From positions 311,538 through 375,537 of the forward strand of contig NZ_SOAX01000003.1 of NCBI RefSeq assembly GCF_004364635.1: 64,000 nucleotides of DNA. Direction: 5' to 3'. This document shows, piece after piece, positions 54,319 to 64,000 of the stretch. This stretch comes from Halospina denitrificans. GTDB taxonomy: Bacteria; Pseudomonadota; Gammaproteobacteria; Pseudomonadales; Oleiphilaceae. Every line of letters begins with the position of its first letter. Position 1 is the first letter of the stretch. The notes beneath the pieces were generated by a model. The model ran no database searches. It was given only the letters and a program-made list of their open reading frames with translations, and had not been told where the DNA came from. The position numbers and the translations under genes were made by a program.

Positions 54319-55489
54319 CCGTCGCGCGCCGCCCCGCGGCATGGTCGCGAAGCCGCCCGACCGCCTCCACAACACGCCCGGCAGCCTCATCCACCTCCTC
54401 TGCGGTGGTGAAGCGGCCAAACGAGAAACGCAGTGACCCCTGGGCTATGGATTCCGGAAGGCCGATCCCCCGCAGGACATAGGAGGGCTCCATGGTGGCC
54501 GAGGCGCAGGCTGAGCCGGAAGAGACCGCCAGCCCCCGCAGGGCCAGGATCAGGGACTCACCATCAATGTCCTCGAAGCCCAGGTTCAGAATGCCGGGCA
54601 CACGCTGGGTCTCATGGCCATGAACATGGACGCCGGGCAATTCGGCGAGTCCATCAAGGAAACGCGCCCGGAGCCGCTCCAGCTCCGCCCTTTCATCCTC
54701 CAGCTGCGCATCGGCGAGCGCGAAGGCATGCCCCATCGCGGCGATCTGGTGCGTCGCCAGGGTTCCGGAGCGCAGCCCTCTTTCATGCCCACCACCATGC
54801 ATCTGGGCGGCCACCACCACATCCGGGGAGCGACGGACGTAAAGCGCCCCGACCCCTTTGGGTCCGTAGACCTTGTGTGCGGACAGCGCCATGAGATCCA
54901 CAGGCATCCGGCTCACATCGAGCGCCATCTTGCCGGTAGCCTGAGCCGCATCCACATGGAATATCACGCCCTTCTCGCGCAGCATTGCGCCAACACGCTC
55001 AATGTCATTACAGACACCAAGCTCGTTGTTGACCGCCATCAGGGAGACCAGAATCGTATCCTCCCTCAGCGCATCAGCCACGGTATCCGGGGCAACGCGA
55101 CCTGTATGATCGGGATCCAGCCAGGTCACCTCAAACCCCTGGGTCTCGAGCCACTCAAAACAGTCAAGCACCGCCTTGTGCTCGACACGCGATGTGATGA
55201 TGTGGCGACCACGCTGCGACGCCGCCTGGGCCGCCCCCTTGATCGCAAGGTTGTCGGATTCGGTGGCCCCGGACGTCCACACCACTTCCCGGGCGTCACA
55301 GCCAATCAGCGCCGCAACCTGCTTGCGTGCCTGCTCAACGGCCGCTTCGGCCTGCCAGCCCAGTGCGTGGGAGCGGGATGCCGGATTGCCAAAAATGCCA
55401 TCGGGCGTCAGGTACTTGGTGAGGGTTTCGGCAACACGGGGGTCAACCGGTGTTGTCGCCGCATAATCGAGGTAGATGGTCTTGGTCAT
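54314..55489 (-). CDS. iscS: Cysteine desulfurase IscS with shortened C-terminus
   Basis: PLP enzyme that takes sulfur from cysteine for Fe-S clusters and tRNA thiolation. The 391-residue sequence matches E. coli IscS closely: Lys206 in [10 protein letters not shown] (PLP) and the mobile-loop Cys328 in SSGSACAS are at the same positions. It ends [14 protein letters not shown]. The E. coli protein continues for about a dozen more residues, and its C-terminal tail, part of the region contacting IscU, is not conserved here. The gene follows iscR by 35 bp. No iscU, iscA, hscB, hscA or fdx follows. Sulfur transfer to tRNA enzymes, or to a scaffold encoded elsewhere, is the likely role. Confidence 0.93.
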   Translation of the reverse strand: MTKTIYLDYAATTPVDPRVAETLTKYLTPDGIFGNPASRSHALGWQAEAAVEQARKQVAALIGCDAREVVWTSGATESDNLAIKGAAQAASQRGRHIITSRVEHKAVLDCFEWLETQGFEVTWLDPDHTGRVAPDTVADALREDTILVSLMAVNNELGVCNDIERVGAMLREKGVIFHVDAAQATGKMALDVSRMPVDLMALSAHKVYGPKGVGALYVRRSPDVVVAAQMHGGGHERGLRSGTLATHQIAAMGHAFALADAQLEDERAELERLRARFLDGLAELPGVHVHGHETQRVPGILNLGFEDIDGESLILALRGLAVSSGSACASATMEPSYVLRGIGLPESIAQGSLRFSFGRFTTAEEVDEAAGRVVEAVGRLRDHAAGRRATV

Positions 55490-55524
55490 GGGTTCCGTTT
55501 GCTGGTAACGATGGAAAGGTGAGG

Positions 55525-56013
55525 CTACAGGGCGCTGGCGCGGTGCTTATCGTCAGTGATTACGGCGCTGTCACGCTGGCGGCGATCCTGGCGTTCAGCC
55601 ACTGCCAGTATCTCCGGCTTGCTGCCCAACTCCGCCAGGCTGATGCGACTGAGAAACTGGTGGATCTGCTCGCCAAGGTCCGCCCAGAGATGATGGGTCA
55701 GGCACATTTCGCCATTCTGGCAGTCGCCCTTGTGCTCACATCGGGTTGTATCGAGCGATTCATTCACCGCATCCACCACCTGCGCAACAAAAATCCCCTC
55801 GCCGCTTCGGCTCAGGCGATAACCACCTCCGGGTCCCCGAACGCTCGTAACGAGCTCGTTGCGTCTGAGGCGCGAAAAAAGCTGCTCCAGGTAGGAAAGC
55901 GATATGCCCTGGCGCTCGGAGATATCGGCGAGGGAGACCGGGCCGCTCCCCGAATGGATGGTCAGATCGAGCATCGCCGTTACCGCGTAGCGCCCCTTGG
56001 TCGTCAGCTTCAT
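55525..56013 (-). CDS. iscR: Fe-S cluster regulator IscR
   Basis: Rrf2-family repressor that senses Fe-S status through a [2Fe-2S] cluster. The 162-residue protein has the winged helix ([49 protein letters not shown]). The cluster ligands Cys92, Cys98 and Cys104 are intact, as is His107 in CLTHH. All residues needed for holo-IscR function are present although the operon it normally controls is missing. Its promoter carries a type 1-like IscR site, so it is probably autoregulated and may control Fe-S genes elsewhere. Confidence 0.95.
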   Translation of the reverse strand: MKLTTKGRYAVTAMLDLTIHSGSGPVSLADISERQGISLSYLEQLFSRLRRNELVTSVRGPGGGYRLSRSGEGIFVAQVVDAVNESLDTTRCEHKGDCQNGEMCLTHHLWADLGEQIHQFLSRISLAELGSKPEILAVAERQDRRQRDSAVITDDKHRASAL

Positions 56014-56048
56014 GGTGTCCGCCCAGTCCAGCCAGAGATGAGACTTTG

Positions 56049-56081
56049 ATTATCAATTAACCAAGTAAAACAGTCAAGTAT
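56049..56081 (-). promoter_or_regulatory. iscR promoter with type 1 IscR operator
   Basis: On the minus strand TTGACT (56072-56077), a 17-nt spacer and GATAAT (56049-56054). Overlapping the -35, positions 56081-56057 match the published type 1 IscR consensus ATASYYGACTRWWWYAGTCR... at about 21 of 25 positions by eye, with the first 16 (ATACTTGACTGTTTTA) all fitting. The promoter overlaps the last codons of cysE. Confidence 0.75.
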
Positions 56082-56874
56082 TTGAGCTGTCCCCACTTCC
56101 GGGCTTACCGTCGGGCTCGCTATCGCCACAATCAAAATCCTCCCGCGGGACCGGGGGCAGTTCGGAGGATTCCCGATAGCTCGAGTCCAGGTCTTTCAGA
56201 ACGCGGCACATGTTCTCGACGCGCTCATCAACAACATGCATATGGTCCAGGATACTGCGGATGGAACGCGCAACCGGGTCCGGCATCTCCTCGCTCAGGC
56301 CATAGGCGTCGAAGCCGATTTTCTGCTCCATCGCCTTGCGACGCTGTTCATCCTCCTCGCTGGGCTTGGCCACGATCCTGCCCGGTATACCAACAACGGT
56401 GGCGCCTTCCGGAACCTCCTTGGTAACCACCGCGTTTGAGCCCACCTTGGCATTCCGCCCAATAGTAAAGGGGCCGAGGATCTTGGCGCCCGCGCCCACA
56501 ACCACGCCATCCTCCAGCGTGGGATGGCGTTTGCCATGCCCCCAGCTGGTACCGCCCAGGGTCACGCCCTGATAGAGGGTGACATCATCCCCGATGACCG
56601 TGGTCTCGCCAATGACAACACCCATGCCGTGATCAATGAAAAACCGGCGTCCGATGCTGGCCCCGGGATGGATCTCGATACCCGTGAACCAGCGCGCCAG
56701 GGTCGAAAGGGTCCGGGCCAGCCATTTGAAGCCCCAGCCCCAGAGCCGGTGGTTCATGCGATGGAACATCAGCGCGTGCAGCCCCGGGTAATTGGTCAGG
56801 ACCTCAAACGCATTGCGTGCCGCGGGATCCCTGTGGAAAACGCTCCGGATATCCTCGCGCAGTCGGTTAAACAT
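56074..56874 (-). CDS. cysE: Serine O-acetyltransferase CysE
   Basis: Makes O-acetylserine, the cysteine precursor. I start at 56874 ([25 protein letters not shown]), the family N-terminus; the frame extends 16 more codons into trmJ without homology. The 266-residue protein has left-handed beta-helix hexapeptide repeats ([21 protein letters not shown]) and the active-site loop [16 protein letters not shown]. The C-terminal tail does not end in the usual Ile that binds cysteine synthase. The start overlaps trmJ by 8 nt. Confidence 0.95.
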   Translation of the reverse strand: MFNRLREDIRSVFHRDPAARNAFEVLTNYPGLHALMFHRMNHRLWGWGFKWLARTLSTLARWFTGIEIHPGASIGRRFFIDHGMGVVIGETTVIGDDVTLYQGVTLGGTSWGHGKRHPTLEDGVVVGAGAKILGPFTIGRNAKVGSNAVVTKEVPEGATVVGIPGRIVAKPSEEDEQRRKAMEQKIGFDAYGLSEEMPDPVARSIRSILDHMHVVDERVENMCRVLKDLDSSYRESSELPPVPREDFDCGDSEPDGKPGSGDSSNT

Positions 56875-57670
56875 TGGCGCCTCTGTCTCTGTCTGATCCT
56901 GGCTTTTCCGCCAGCCGGTCAACGCTGGTCAGAATCCCCCTGAGAATATTGATCTCCATCTGGTCCGGATGGGCACGCTGGAACAGCCGTCGCATTCGCA
57001 CCATCAACTGTCTGGGACGCTCGGGGTTGTGAAATCCAGTGGTTATCAGGGTTCTTTCGAGATGCTCCAGGAAGTGTTCGGTTTCCTGAACAGTAGCAGC
57101 ACGCTCTTCCCAGCCTGCCTGCGACGGGTCGTGAGTACTCGCCCACCCCTCTGCGGCCGACTCGCCCGAAAACAGCGTATGCATGCGCATCTCGTAGGTC
57201 ATCACCTGAACGGCCATTGCCAGATTCAGGGAGCTGAAGTCCGGATTCGAAGGAATCTGCACATGGTAATGGCAGCGCTGGAGCTCCTCGTTGCTCAGGC
57301 CGTTGTCCTCGCGACCGAAAACGAGCGCGACCGGCCCCGCTTCGAGCCTGGCGCAGACCTGCTGCGCACAATCCCGGGGATTCAGCACCGGCCAGGTGAG
57401 AGTGCGGGAACGGGCGCTGGCGCCAATCACCTCCACGCAGTCGGCAATAGCCTCATCCAGGGTCTCGACCACTCGCGCACCATCCAACAGATCGCTGGCA
57501 CCCGCAGAGCGTGCGAAGGCTTTTTCATGCGGGAACGCCTCCGGGCGCACGAGGACAAGCTCGGTTACGCCCATGTTTTTTATCGCACGGGCAACCGCAC
57601 CGATATTGCCGGGGTGGGAAGTTTCCACAAGCACCACGCGAAGCCCCTGAAGCGACGGATATGACCCCAT
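56867..57670 (-). CDS. trmJ: tRNA (cytidine/uridine-2'-O-)-methyltransferase TrmJ
   Basis: SPOUT-class enzyme that 2'-O-methylates position 32 of several tRNAs. The 267-residue protein has [22 protein letters not shown] at the N-terminus and the SAM-knot motifs [14 protein letters not shown] and [20 protein letters not shown]-terminal extension helps dimerisation. It is divergent from the suhB-like gene, the same arrangement as in E. coli and Pseudomonas. Confidence 0.96.
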   Translation of the reverse strand: MGSYPSLQGLRVVLVETSHPGNIGAVARAIKNMGVTELVLVRPEAFPHEKAFARSAGASDLLDGARVVETLDEAIADCVEVIGASARSRTLTWPVLNPRDCAQQVCARLEAGPVALVFGREDNGLSNEELQRCHYHVQIPSNPDFSSLNLAMAVQVMTYEMRMHTLFSGESAAEGWASTHDPSQAGWEERAATVQETEHFLEHLERTLITTGFHNPERPRQLMVRMRRLFQRAHPDQMEINILRGILTSVDRLAEKPGSDRDRGANV

Positions 57671-57800
57671 GCATTGATCCCGTTATCGATTTCCGACAAA
57701 TCCCGGTGCCAATGCTAGCATGATCGACTCCTCCACCGCAGTGTCAGGGATTCTTCGTATACACCGATGTCACTGGACGATCGTGTTGCGCCCTCTTTTC

Positions 57801-57809
57801 TGTTATTAT
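57801..57809 (+). promoter_or_regulatory. Candidate extended -10 promoter of the suhB-like gene
   Basis: TG-T-TATTAT (hexamer 57804-57809) is an extended -10 element, followed by a GC-rich CTGCGCCCC discriminator. Initiation near 57816 would place the ATG at 57848 about 32 nt downstream and exclude an earlier in-frame ATG at 57767. The -35 is weak. Confidence 0.5.
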
Positions 57810-57847
57810 CCTGCGCCCCATCCGAGCAGGACCAAATTGGTAGCCCG

Positions 57848-58648
57848 ATGCAGCCAGCAATCAAGATGGCCTTGCGCGCAGCAAGGCAAAGCAGCGATTT
57901 TCTCAAGGACCAGCATGCCCGCCTGGAGCCGGCCAGCCAGAAGGCCGACGCCCTCCTGCGCAGTGTGCGAGCCATTGAAAACACGGTATATGAGCGCAGT
58001 GTGGAATCCCTGCAGCGCGCCTACCGGGATCACTGGATCGCGCCCGCGGGCAGCATAGAGTCCAACGACTACGTCCAGACCTGGCATATTTTCCCGATCC
58101 TGGGGGAACAGAACTTTGCCCGGGGCCTTCCGGAGTTCGCGACCGCGGTTCTTCAGAAAATCAACGACCGGCCGGAAAACCTGGTCGTTCTGTGCCCCCT
58201 GACGGGTGAGGAATACGCATTCAGTCGGGGCTATGGCGCGGTCCTTAACAGCCGCCGCATCCGCATACGCAACAGCGACCACCTGGACCAGACACTGCTC
58301 AGCTGCAATCTGTTCACCCGCAGCCAGGGTGCGGACAGCAACCTGTGGCTGGACATGACGGGAACGCTGGTGAGAGAAGGCGCCGGCCTGCGCCACACTG
58401 GATGCGCGGTGCTGGATATGGCACGGGTAGCGGGCGGCTTTCTGGATGGCGTGGCACTGGTCAGCGAGGAGCGCCATGAACAGGTCATGGCAACACTGAT
58501 CAGTCAGGAATCCGGTGCGCTGAGCGGGGATCTCAGGGGCAACCCCCTGAGCCGGAAGAGTCGCGAGCTGCTGATCGCCAACAGCCCCATCTTCCGCGAG
58601 ATACTGAAGCAGTTCCAGCCCTACCGGCAGCGTCTGACCGGGGCCTGA
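57848..58648 (+). CDS. suhB: SuhB homologue lacking inositol monophosphatase active-site residues
   Basis: A 266-residue protein in the conserved suhB position opposite trmJ, one residue shorter than E. coli SuhB (267). It aligns end to end: MQPAIKMALRAAR at the start, YAFSRGYGAVLNS in the middle, and RHTGCAVLDMARVAGGFLDG at 182-201. The catalytic motifs are gone. The WxIDPLDGTTNF metal site reads WHIFPILGEQNF (79-90), so both aspartates become Phe82 and Leu85 and the Thr becomes Glu87. The EES motif reads APAGS (65-69), and the WDxAAG motif is absent. Intact length without frameshift argues against a recent pseudogene. In E. coli SuhB acts in the rRNA antitermination complex with NusA; keeping only that role is my inference. 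Confidence 0.88.
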   Translation: MQPAIKMALRAARQSSDFLKDQHARLEPASQKADALLRSVRAIENTVYERSVESLQRAYRDHWIAPAGSIESNDYVQTWHIFPILGEQNFARGLPEFATAVLQKINDRPENLVVLCPLTGEEYAFSRGYGAVLNSRRIRIRNSDHLDQTLLSCNLFTRSQGADSNLWLDMTGTLVREGAGLRHTGCAVLDMARVAGGFLDGVALVSEERHEQVMATLISQESGALSGDLRGNPLSRKSRELLIANSPIFREILKQFQPYRQRLTGA

Positions 58649-58655
58649 GGCCCCG
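58639..58655. terminator. GC-rich hairpin at the suhB-secF convergence
   Basis: CGGGGCC-TGA-GGCCCCG is a perfect 7-bp stem whose three-base loop is the suhB stop codon. No T run follows, so termination would be weak or factor-assisted. It lies 7 bp from the convergent secF stop. Confidence 0.4.
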
Positions 58656-58661
58656 CGATCA

Positions 58662-59618
58662 TCACTCCATGCGCTTGAGCCAATCCGGAGGCTCTTCGGT
58701 TTCCGGTTGCTCGTCTCCCGCGCCTTCTTTCTTCGGAACATAGAGATCGTCCCGATTAACACCAAGGACGACCAGCATGTTGGCTGCCACATAGATCGAG
58801 GAATAAGTGCCCACAACAACGCCGACAGAGAGCGCGAGGGCGAAATTCCGGATCATCTCACCCCCGAAGACCAGCAGAGCGATCAGCACAACCAGAGTCG
58901 TCCCTGACGTTACGAGTGTCCGGGTCAGCACCTGGTTCAACGAGGTATTGATGATCTCTTCCGGCCCGCCTTTGAGGATGCGCCGGAAATTCTCCCGTAT
59001 GCGATCAGAAACCACGATGGTGTCGTTCAGGGAGTAGCCAATCACCGCGAGCAGGGCCGCCAGTACCGTCAGGTCAAAAGTCAGCTGGAAAACTGAAAAG
59101 ACACCAAGGACCAGAAGCACGTCGTGGACCAGTGGCACTACCGAGGCAAGGCCAAACTTCAGCTGGAAGCGCATGGCCACATAGACAAGCACCACGAAAA
59201 AGGCCAGCAGCAGAGCAAGTCCGCCTTTCTCCCGCAACTCCTTGCCCACCTGGCCTCCGACGTATTCCGACCGTTGCAGCGAGATGTCCTGACCCTGACT
59301 GAGAGCCGAAACAACCTCTTCGCCGACGCTATCATCAAAGGTGGCAGGCAGGCGGATCAGCACCGCGGTATCGGAACCGAAGTTCTGGACCATGGGACCC
59401 TCGAAGCCAGCCTCATTGAGCGACTGGCGAACATCAGTCAGATCCGGCGCCTCGGCGTAGTCAAGCTCAACCAGGCTGCCGCCGGTAAAGTCCAGCCCCA
59501 GCGCAAGGCCACGCACCCCGAGGCTGACGGCAGCGCCAAGCACAAGAATGATGGAAATGAGGGCCGCAATCTTCCTGACCCCCATGAAGTCGATGTTGCT
59601 GATTGCCCTGGAAGACAT
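58662..59618 (-). CDS. secF: Protein translocase subunit SecF
   Basis: Membrane component of SecDF that uses the proton gradient to help secretion. I start at 59618 (MSSRAISNIDFMGVRKIAALIS), preceded by GGGGGAACGAGG, giving 318 residues; the upstream codons overlap secD. It has six transmembrane helices, with a periplasmic domain after the first (LGLDFTGGSLVELDYAEAP), and the conserved GYSLNDTIVVSDRIREN. It follows secD by 13 bp. Confidence 0.96.
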   Translation of the reverse strand: MSSRAISNIDFMGVRKIAALISIILVLGAAVSLGVRGLALGLDFTGGSLVELDYAEAPDLTDVRQSLNEAGFEGPMVQNFGSDTAVLIRLPATFDDSVGEEVVSALSQGQDISLQRSEYVGGQVGKELREKGGLALLLAFFVVLVYVAMRFQLKFGLASVVPLVHDVLLVLGVFSVFQLTFDLTVLAALLAVIGYSLNDTIVVSDRIRENFRRILKGGPEEIINTSLNQVLTRTLVTSGTTLVVLIALLVFGGEMIRNFALALSVGVVVGTYSSIYVAANMLVVLGVNRDDLYVPKKEGAGDEQPETEEPPDWLKRME

Positions 59619-59631
59619 CCTCGTTCCCCCG

Positions 59632-61488
59632 TCAGATTGACAGTGCGTTGATATCGCGACGTCCGCCAACGGTCGCATTCACGATGGCCCGGCTGACCAT
59701 CAGCGCGGTAAACATCGACGTCAGGATCCCGATCAGGAGCGTCACGGCGAAGCCCTTGACCGGTCCGGTTCCCACGGCAAACAGGATGGCGGCCACCAGG
59801 AAGGTGGTGACGTTGGCGTCAAAAATGGACACGAAGGCACGGCTGTAGCCGGCATTGATGGCCGACTGGACCGGCAGCCCCTCGCGCAACTCCTCCTTGA
59901 TCCGTTCAAAGATCAGCACATTCGCGTCCACTGCCATGCCCACCGTCAGAACGATACCCGCGATGCCAGGCAGGGTCAGTGTCGCGCCCAGGGCGGACAT
60001 GATGCTGACAAGCAGCGTCAGGTTCACGACCAATGCGAGGTTCGCCAGCAGCCCGAAGAGCTTATAGATGGCCAACATCATCAGTGCGACCAGGATAAAC
60101 CCGAGAATCACCGAATTGATGCCGGACTCAATGTTTTCCTGTCCGAGGCTTGGCCCAATGGTACGCTCTTCCACGAAATACATTGGCGCCGCCAGTGCGC
60201 CCGCGCGCAGCAGAAGCGCCAGTTCTGAGGCTTCACCCACACTTTCCAGCCCGGTCACGCGGAAGTTGCTGCCAAGCGTACTGCGGATGGTTGCAAGGCT
60301 GATAATGCTGCGCTCCGTTTCGCGAACCCGCTCGGTCACGGTCTCGCCGTCGACCTGGCGCTCCACTTCCTCGCTGCTGTGCTCAATGAACAGAACACCC
60401 AGCTGGCGCTGGATCGCGTCCCGCGTTGTGTCACGCATCATGCGGCCACCGGGGCCGTCGAGGGTGATGTTCACCTGGGGCTGGCCGTTTTCGTCAAATG
60501 ACTGCTGGGCATCGGCAACGTTGTCACCGGTGATGATCACGTCACGCTCGAGCTCGGCAGTACGCTCCGGATTATTACGGAAAGGGAAGCTTTCCTTTCT
60601 CGAGGAAGGCGCATCAGACTTGGCCTCAAGCCTGAACTCGAGATTGGCCGTGGAACCAAGTACCCGTTTCGCTTCGGCCGTATCCTGTACGCCCGGAAGC
60701 TGAACGACGATTCGCTCCTCACCCTGCTGCTGGATCAATGGCTCGGCGACGCCCAGCTCGTTAACCCGGTTGCGCAGTGTTGTCAGGTTCTGGTTCAGGG
60801 CGTAATCCTGGATTTCGGCAACAGACTGGTCGGAGAGCTCGAGGTACAGCAGATAGTCCTCGCCGTCGGAATCACGCTCCAACCGGAACTGATCGTATTC
60901 GGAACGGACCATCGAATGTGCCTCGTCCCGGGTCTCCTCATCGGGAAATACAAAGCGCAGGCGCTGACCATCATCCAGGTCACCGCCACGGTACCGCACA
61001 CGCTCTTCACGAAGCTTGCGCTTCATTTCACTGGCATAGACCTCAAGCCGGCGCTCAACAGCAGCCTCCATATCCACTTCCATCAGGAAATGCACACCGC
61101 CGCGAAGGTCAAGACCGAGGTTCATGGGCATGGCGCCAATGGCGCGCAACCATTCAGGCGTCGTTGGGGCCAGGCTCAGCGCCGCGACGTACTCTTCCCC
61201 CAGGGTCTCCTGGAGTGTCGACCTGGCGCTGAGCTGCGCCTCGCTGGTATCGAACCGAAGGAGCGCCACATCGTCGCCAACCTCGGGGTTGCGGTAATCA
61301 ATCCCGGCGTCGCTCAGCGCGTTCTCCGCGCGCTCAAGAACCTGTTCATCCACGGTGGCACTGGCGCTGGAACCAGCCACCTGAACGGCGTAATCGTCTG
61401 GGAACAGGTTCGGCAGTGCATACACAAAACCGAGAAGAACCACAATTGCTACCAGAAGGTTCTTCCAGAGGGGATACTTGTTAAGCAT
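59632..61488 (-). CDS. secD: Protein translocase subunit SecD
   Basis: Partner of SecF. The 618-residue protein has one N-terminal transmembrane helix (about 9-28), a large periplasmic domain (about 30-445) with LGLDLRGGVHFLMEVD, and five C-terminal helices with GMAVDANVLIFERIKEELREG. Normal length for proteobacterial SecD. It lies 29 bp after yajC. Confidence 0.97.
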   Translation of the reverse strand: MLNKYPLWKNLLVAIVVLLGFVYALPNLFPDDYAVQVAGSSASATVDEQVLERAENALSDAGIDYRNPEVGDDVALLRFDTSEAQLSARSTLQETLGEEYVAALSLAPTTPEWLRAIGAMPMNLGLDLRGGVHFLMEVDMEAAVERRLEVYASEMKRKLREERVRYRGGDLDDGQRLRFVFPDEETRDEAHSMVRSEYDQFRLERDSDGEDYLLYLELSDQSVAEIQDYALNQNLTTLRNRVNELGVAEPLIQQQGEERIVVQLPGVQDTAEAKRVLGSTANLEFRLEAKSDAPSSRKESFPFRNNPERTAELERDVIITGDNVADAQQSFDENGQPQVNITLDGPGGRMMRDTTRDAIQRQLGVLFIEHSSEEVERQVDGETVTERVRETERSIISLATIRSTLGSNFRVTGLESVGEASELALLLRAGALAAPMYFVEERTIGPSLGQENIESGINSVILGFILVALMMLAIYKLFGLLANLALVVNLTLLVSIMSALGATLTLPGIAGIVLTVGMAVDANVLIFERIKEELREGLPVQSAINAGYSRAFVSIFDANVTTFLVAAILFAVGTGPVKGFAVTLLIGILTSMFTALMVSRAIVNATVGGRRDINALSI

Positions 61489-61517
61489 CGGTGATCCTTG
61501 TTACGGGATAGTCGGGT

Positions 61518-64000
<2,483 letters not shown>

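Noticed and set aside
57767-57847. Earlier in-frame ATG for the suhB-like gene
   Set aside because: The best -10 element lies downstream of it, and the SuhB N-terminus aligns from 57848.
57848-58648. suhB as an ordinary decaying pseudogene
   Set aside because: The frame is intact, the length is within one residue of E. coli SuhB, and non-catalytic core motifs remain conserved, which is unlike random decay. It is reported as a pseudoenzyme instead.

Overview
The window is a 64 kb piece of the core chromosome of a gammaproteobacterium. GC content is fairly high, coding density is about 95 percent, and nothing phage-like or mobile is visible. Class-level placement rests on gene order: ligA-zipA-smc, trpS-scpAB-rluB, gltA divergent from sdhCDAB-sucAB-lpd-sucCD, topA/fadAB/uup, ackA-pta, and the der-bamB-yfgM-hisS-ispG-rodZ-pilF-rlmN-ndk-iscS-iscR-cysE-trmJ block facing suhB and secFD-yajC-tgt-queA. 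All of these are standard Pseudomonas/E. coli-type neighbourhoods. Long acidic linkers in ZipA, SucB and RodZ fit a moderately halophilic lineage, but this is only inference. Smc-ScpAB rather than MukBEF argues against Enterobacterales.

Layout. 1-13 kb (minus strand): a lipoprotein gene cut by the window edge, not preceded by an ATG; then ligA, zipA, smc and a GntR regulator read as one unit, and trpS-scpA-scpB-rluB as a second. All three condensin subunits therefore lie within 7 kb. 13-26 kb: a complete TCA block, sdhCDAB-sucAB-lpd-sucCD ending in a perfect terminator, and gltA divergent from sdhC across a 397-bp regulatory region with two good sigma70 promoters. 26-36.6 kb: a beta-hydroxyacid dehydrogenase, topA, the fadBA beta-oxidation pair, an uncharacterised periplasmic helical protein, a universal stress protein and Uup. 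36.6-45 kb: tRNA-Gly(GCC), a DUF924 protein, a YfcH-type epimerase, a small secreted cysteine-containing protein, tRNA-Glu(TTC), a membrane GGDEF-EAL protein and ackA-pta. 45-58 kb (minus): der, bamB, yfgM, hisS, ispG, rodZ, pilF, rlmN, ndk, iscS, iscR, cysE, trmJ. 58-64 kb: a suhB homologue on plus, then secF, secD, yajC, tgt and a queA cut by the window edge on minus.

The gene content is conventional, and the interest lies in departures from the conserved pattern. First, the protein in the suhB position has the right length and flanking motifs but has lost the metal-binding and catalytic residues of the inositol monophosphatase fold. It looks like a natural pseudoenzyme that may keep only SuhB's role in rRNA transcription. 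Second, the isc operon is reduced to iscR-iscS: iscU, iscA, hscB, hscA and fdx are absent from their usual place before ndk, and IscS lacks the usual C-terminal tail. IscR nevertheless keeps its cluster ligands and a recognisable type 1 operator over its own promoter. Third, TrpRS carries a four-cysteine motif resembling that of [4Fe-4S]-containing TrpRS enzymes. No new multi-gene defence or biosynthetic system was found.
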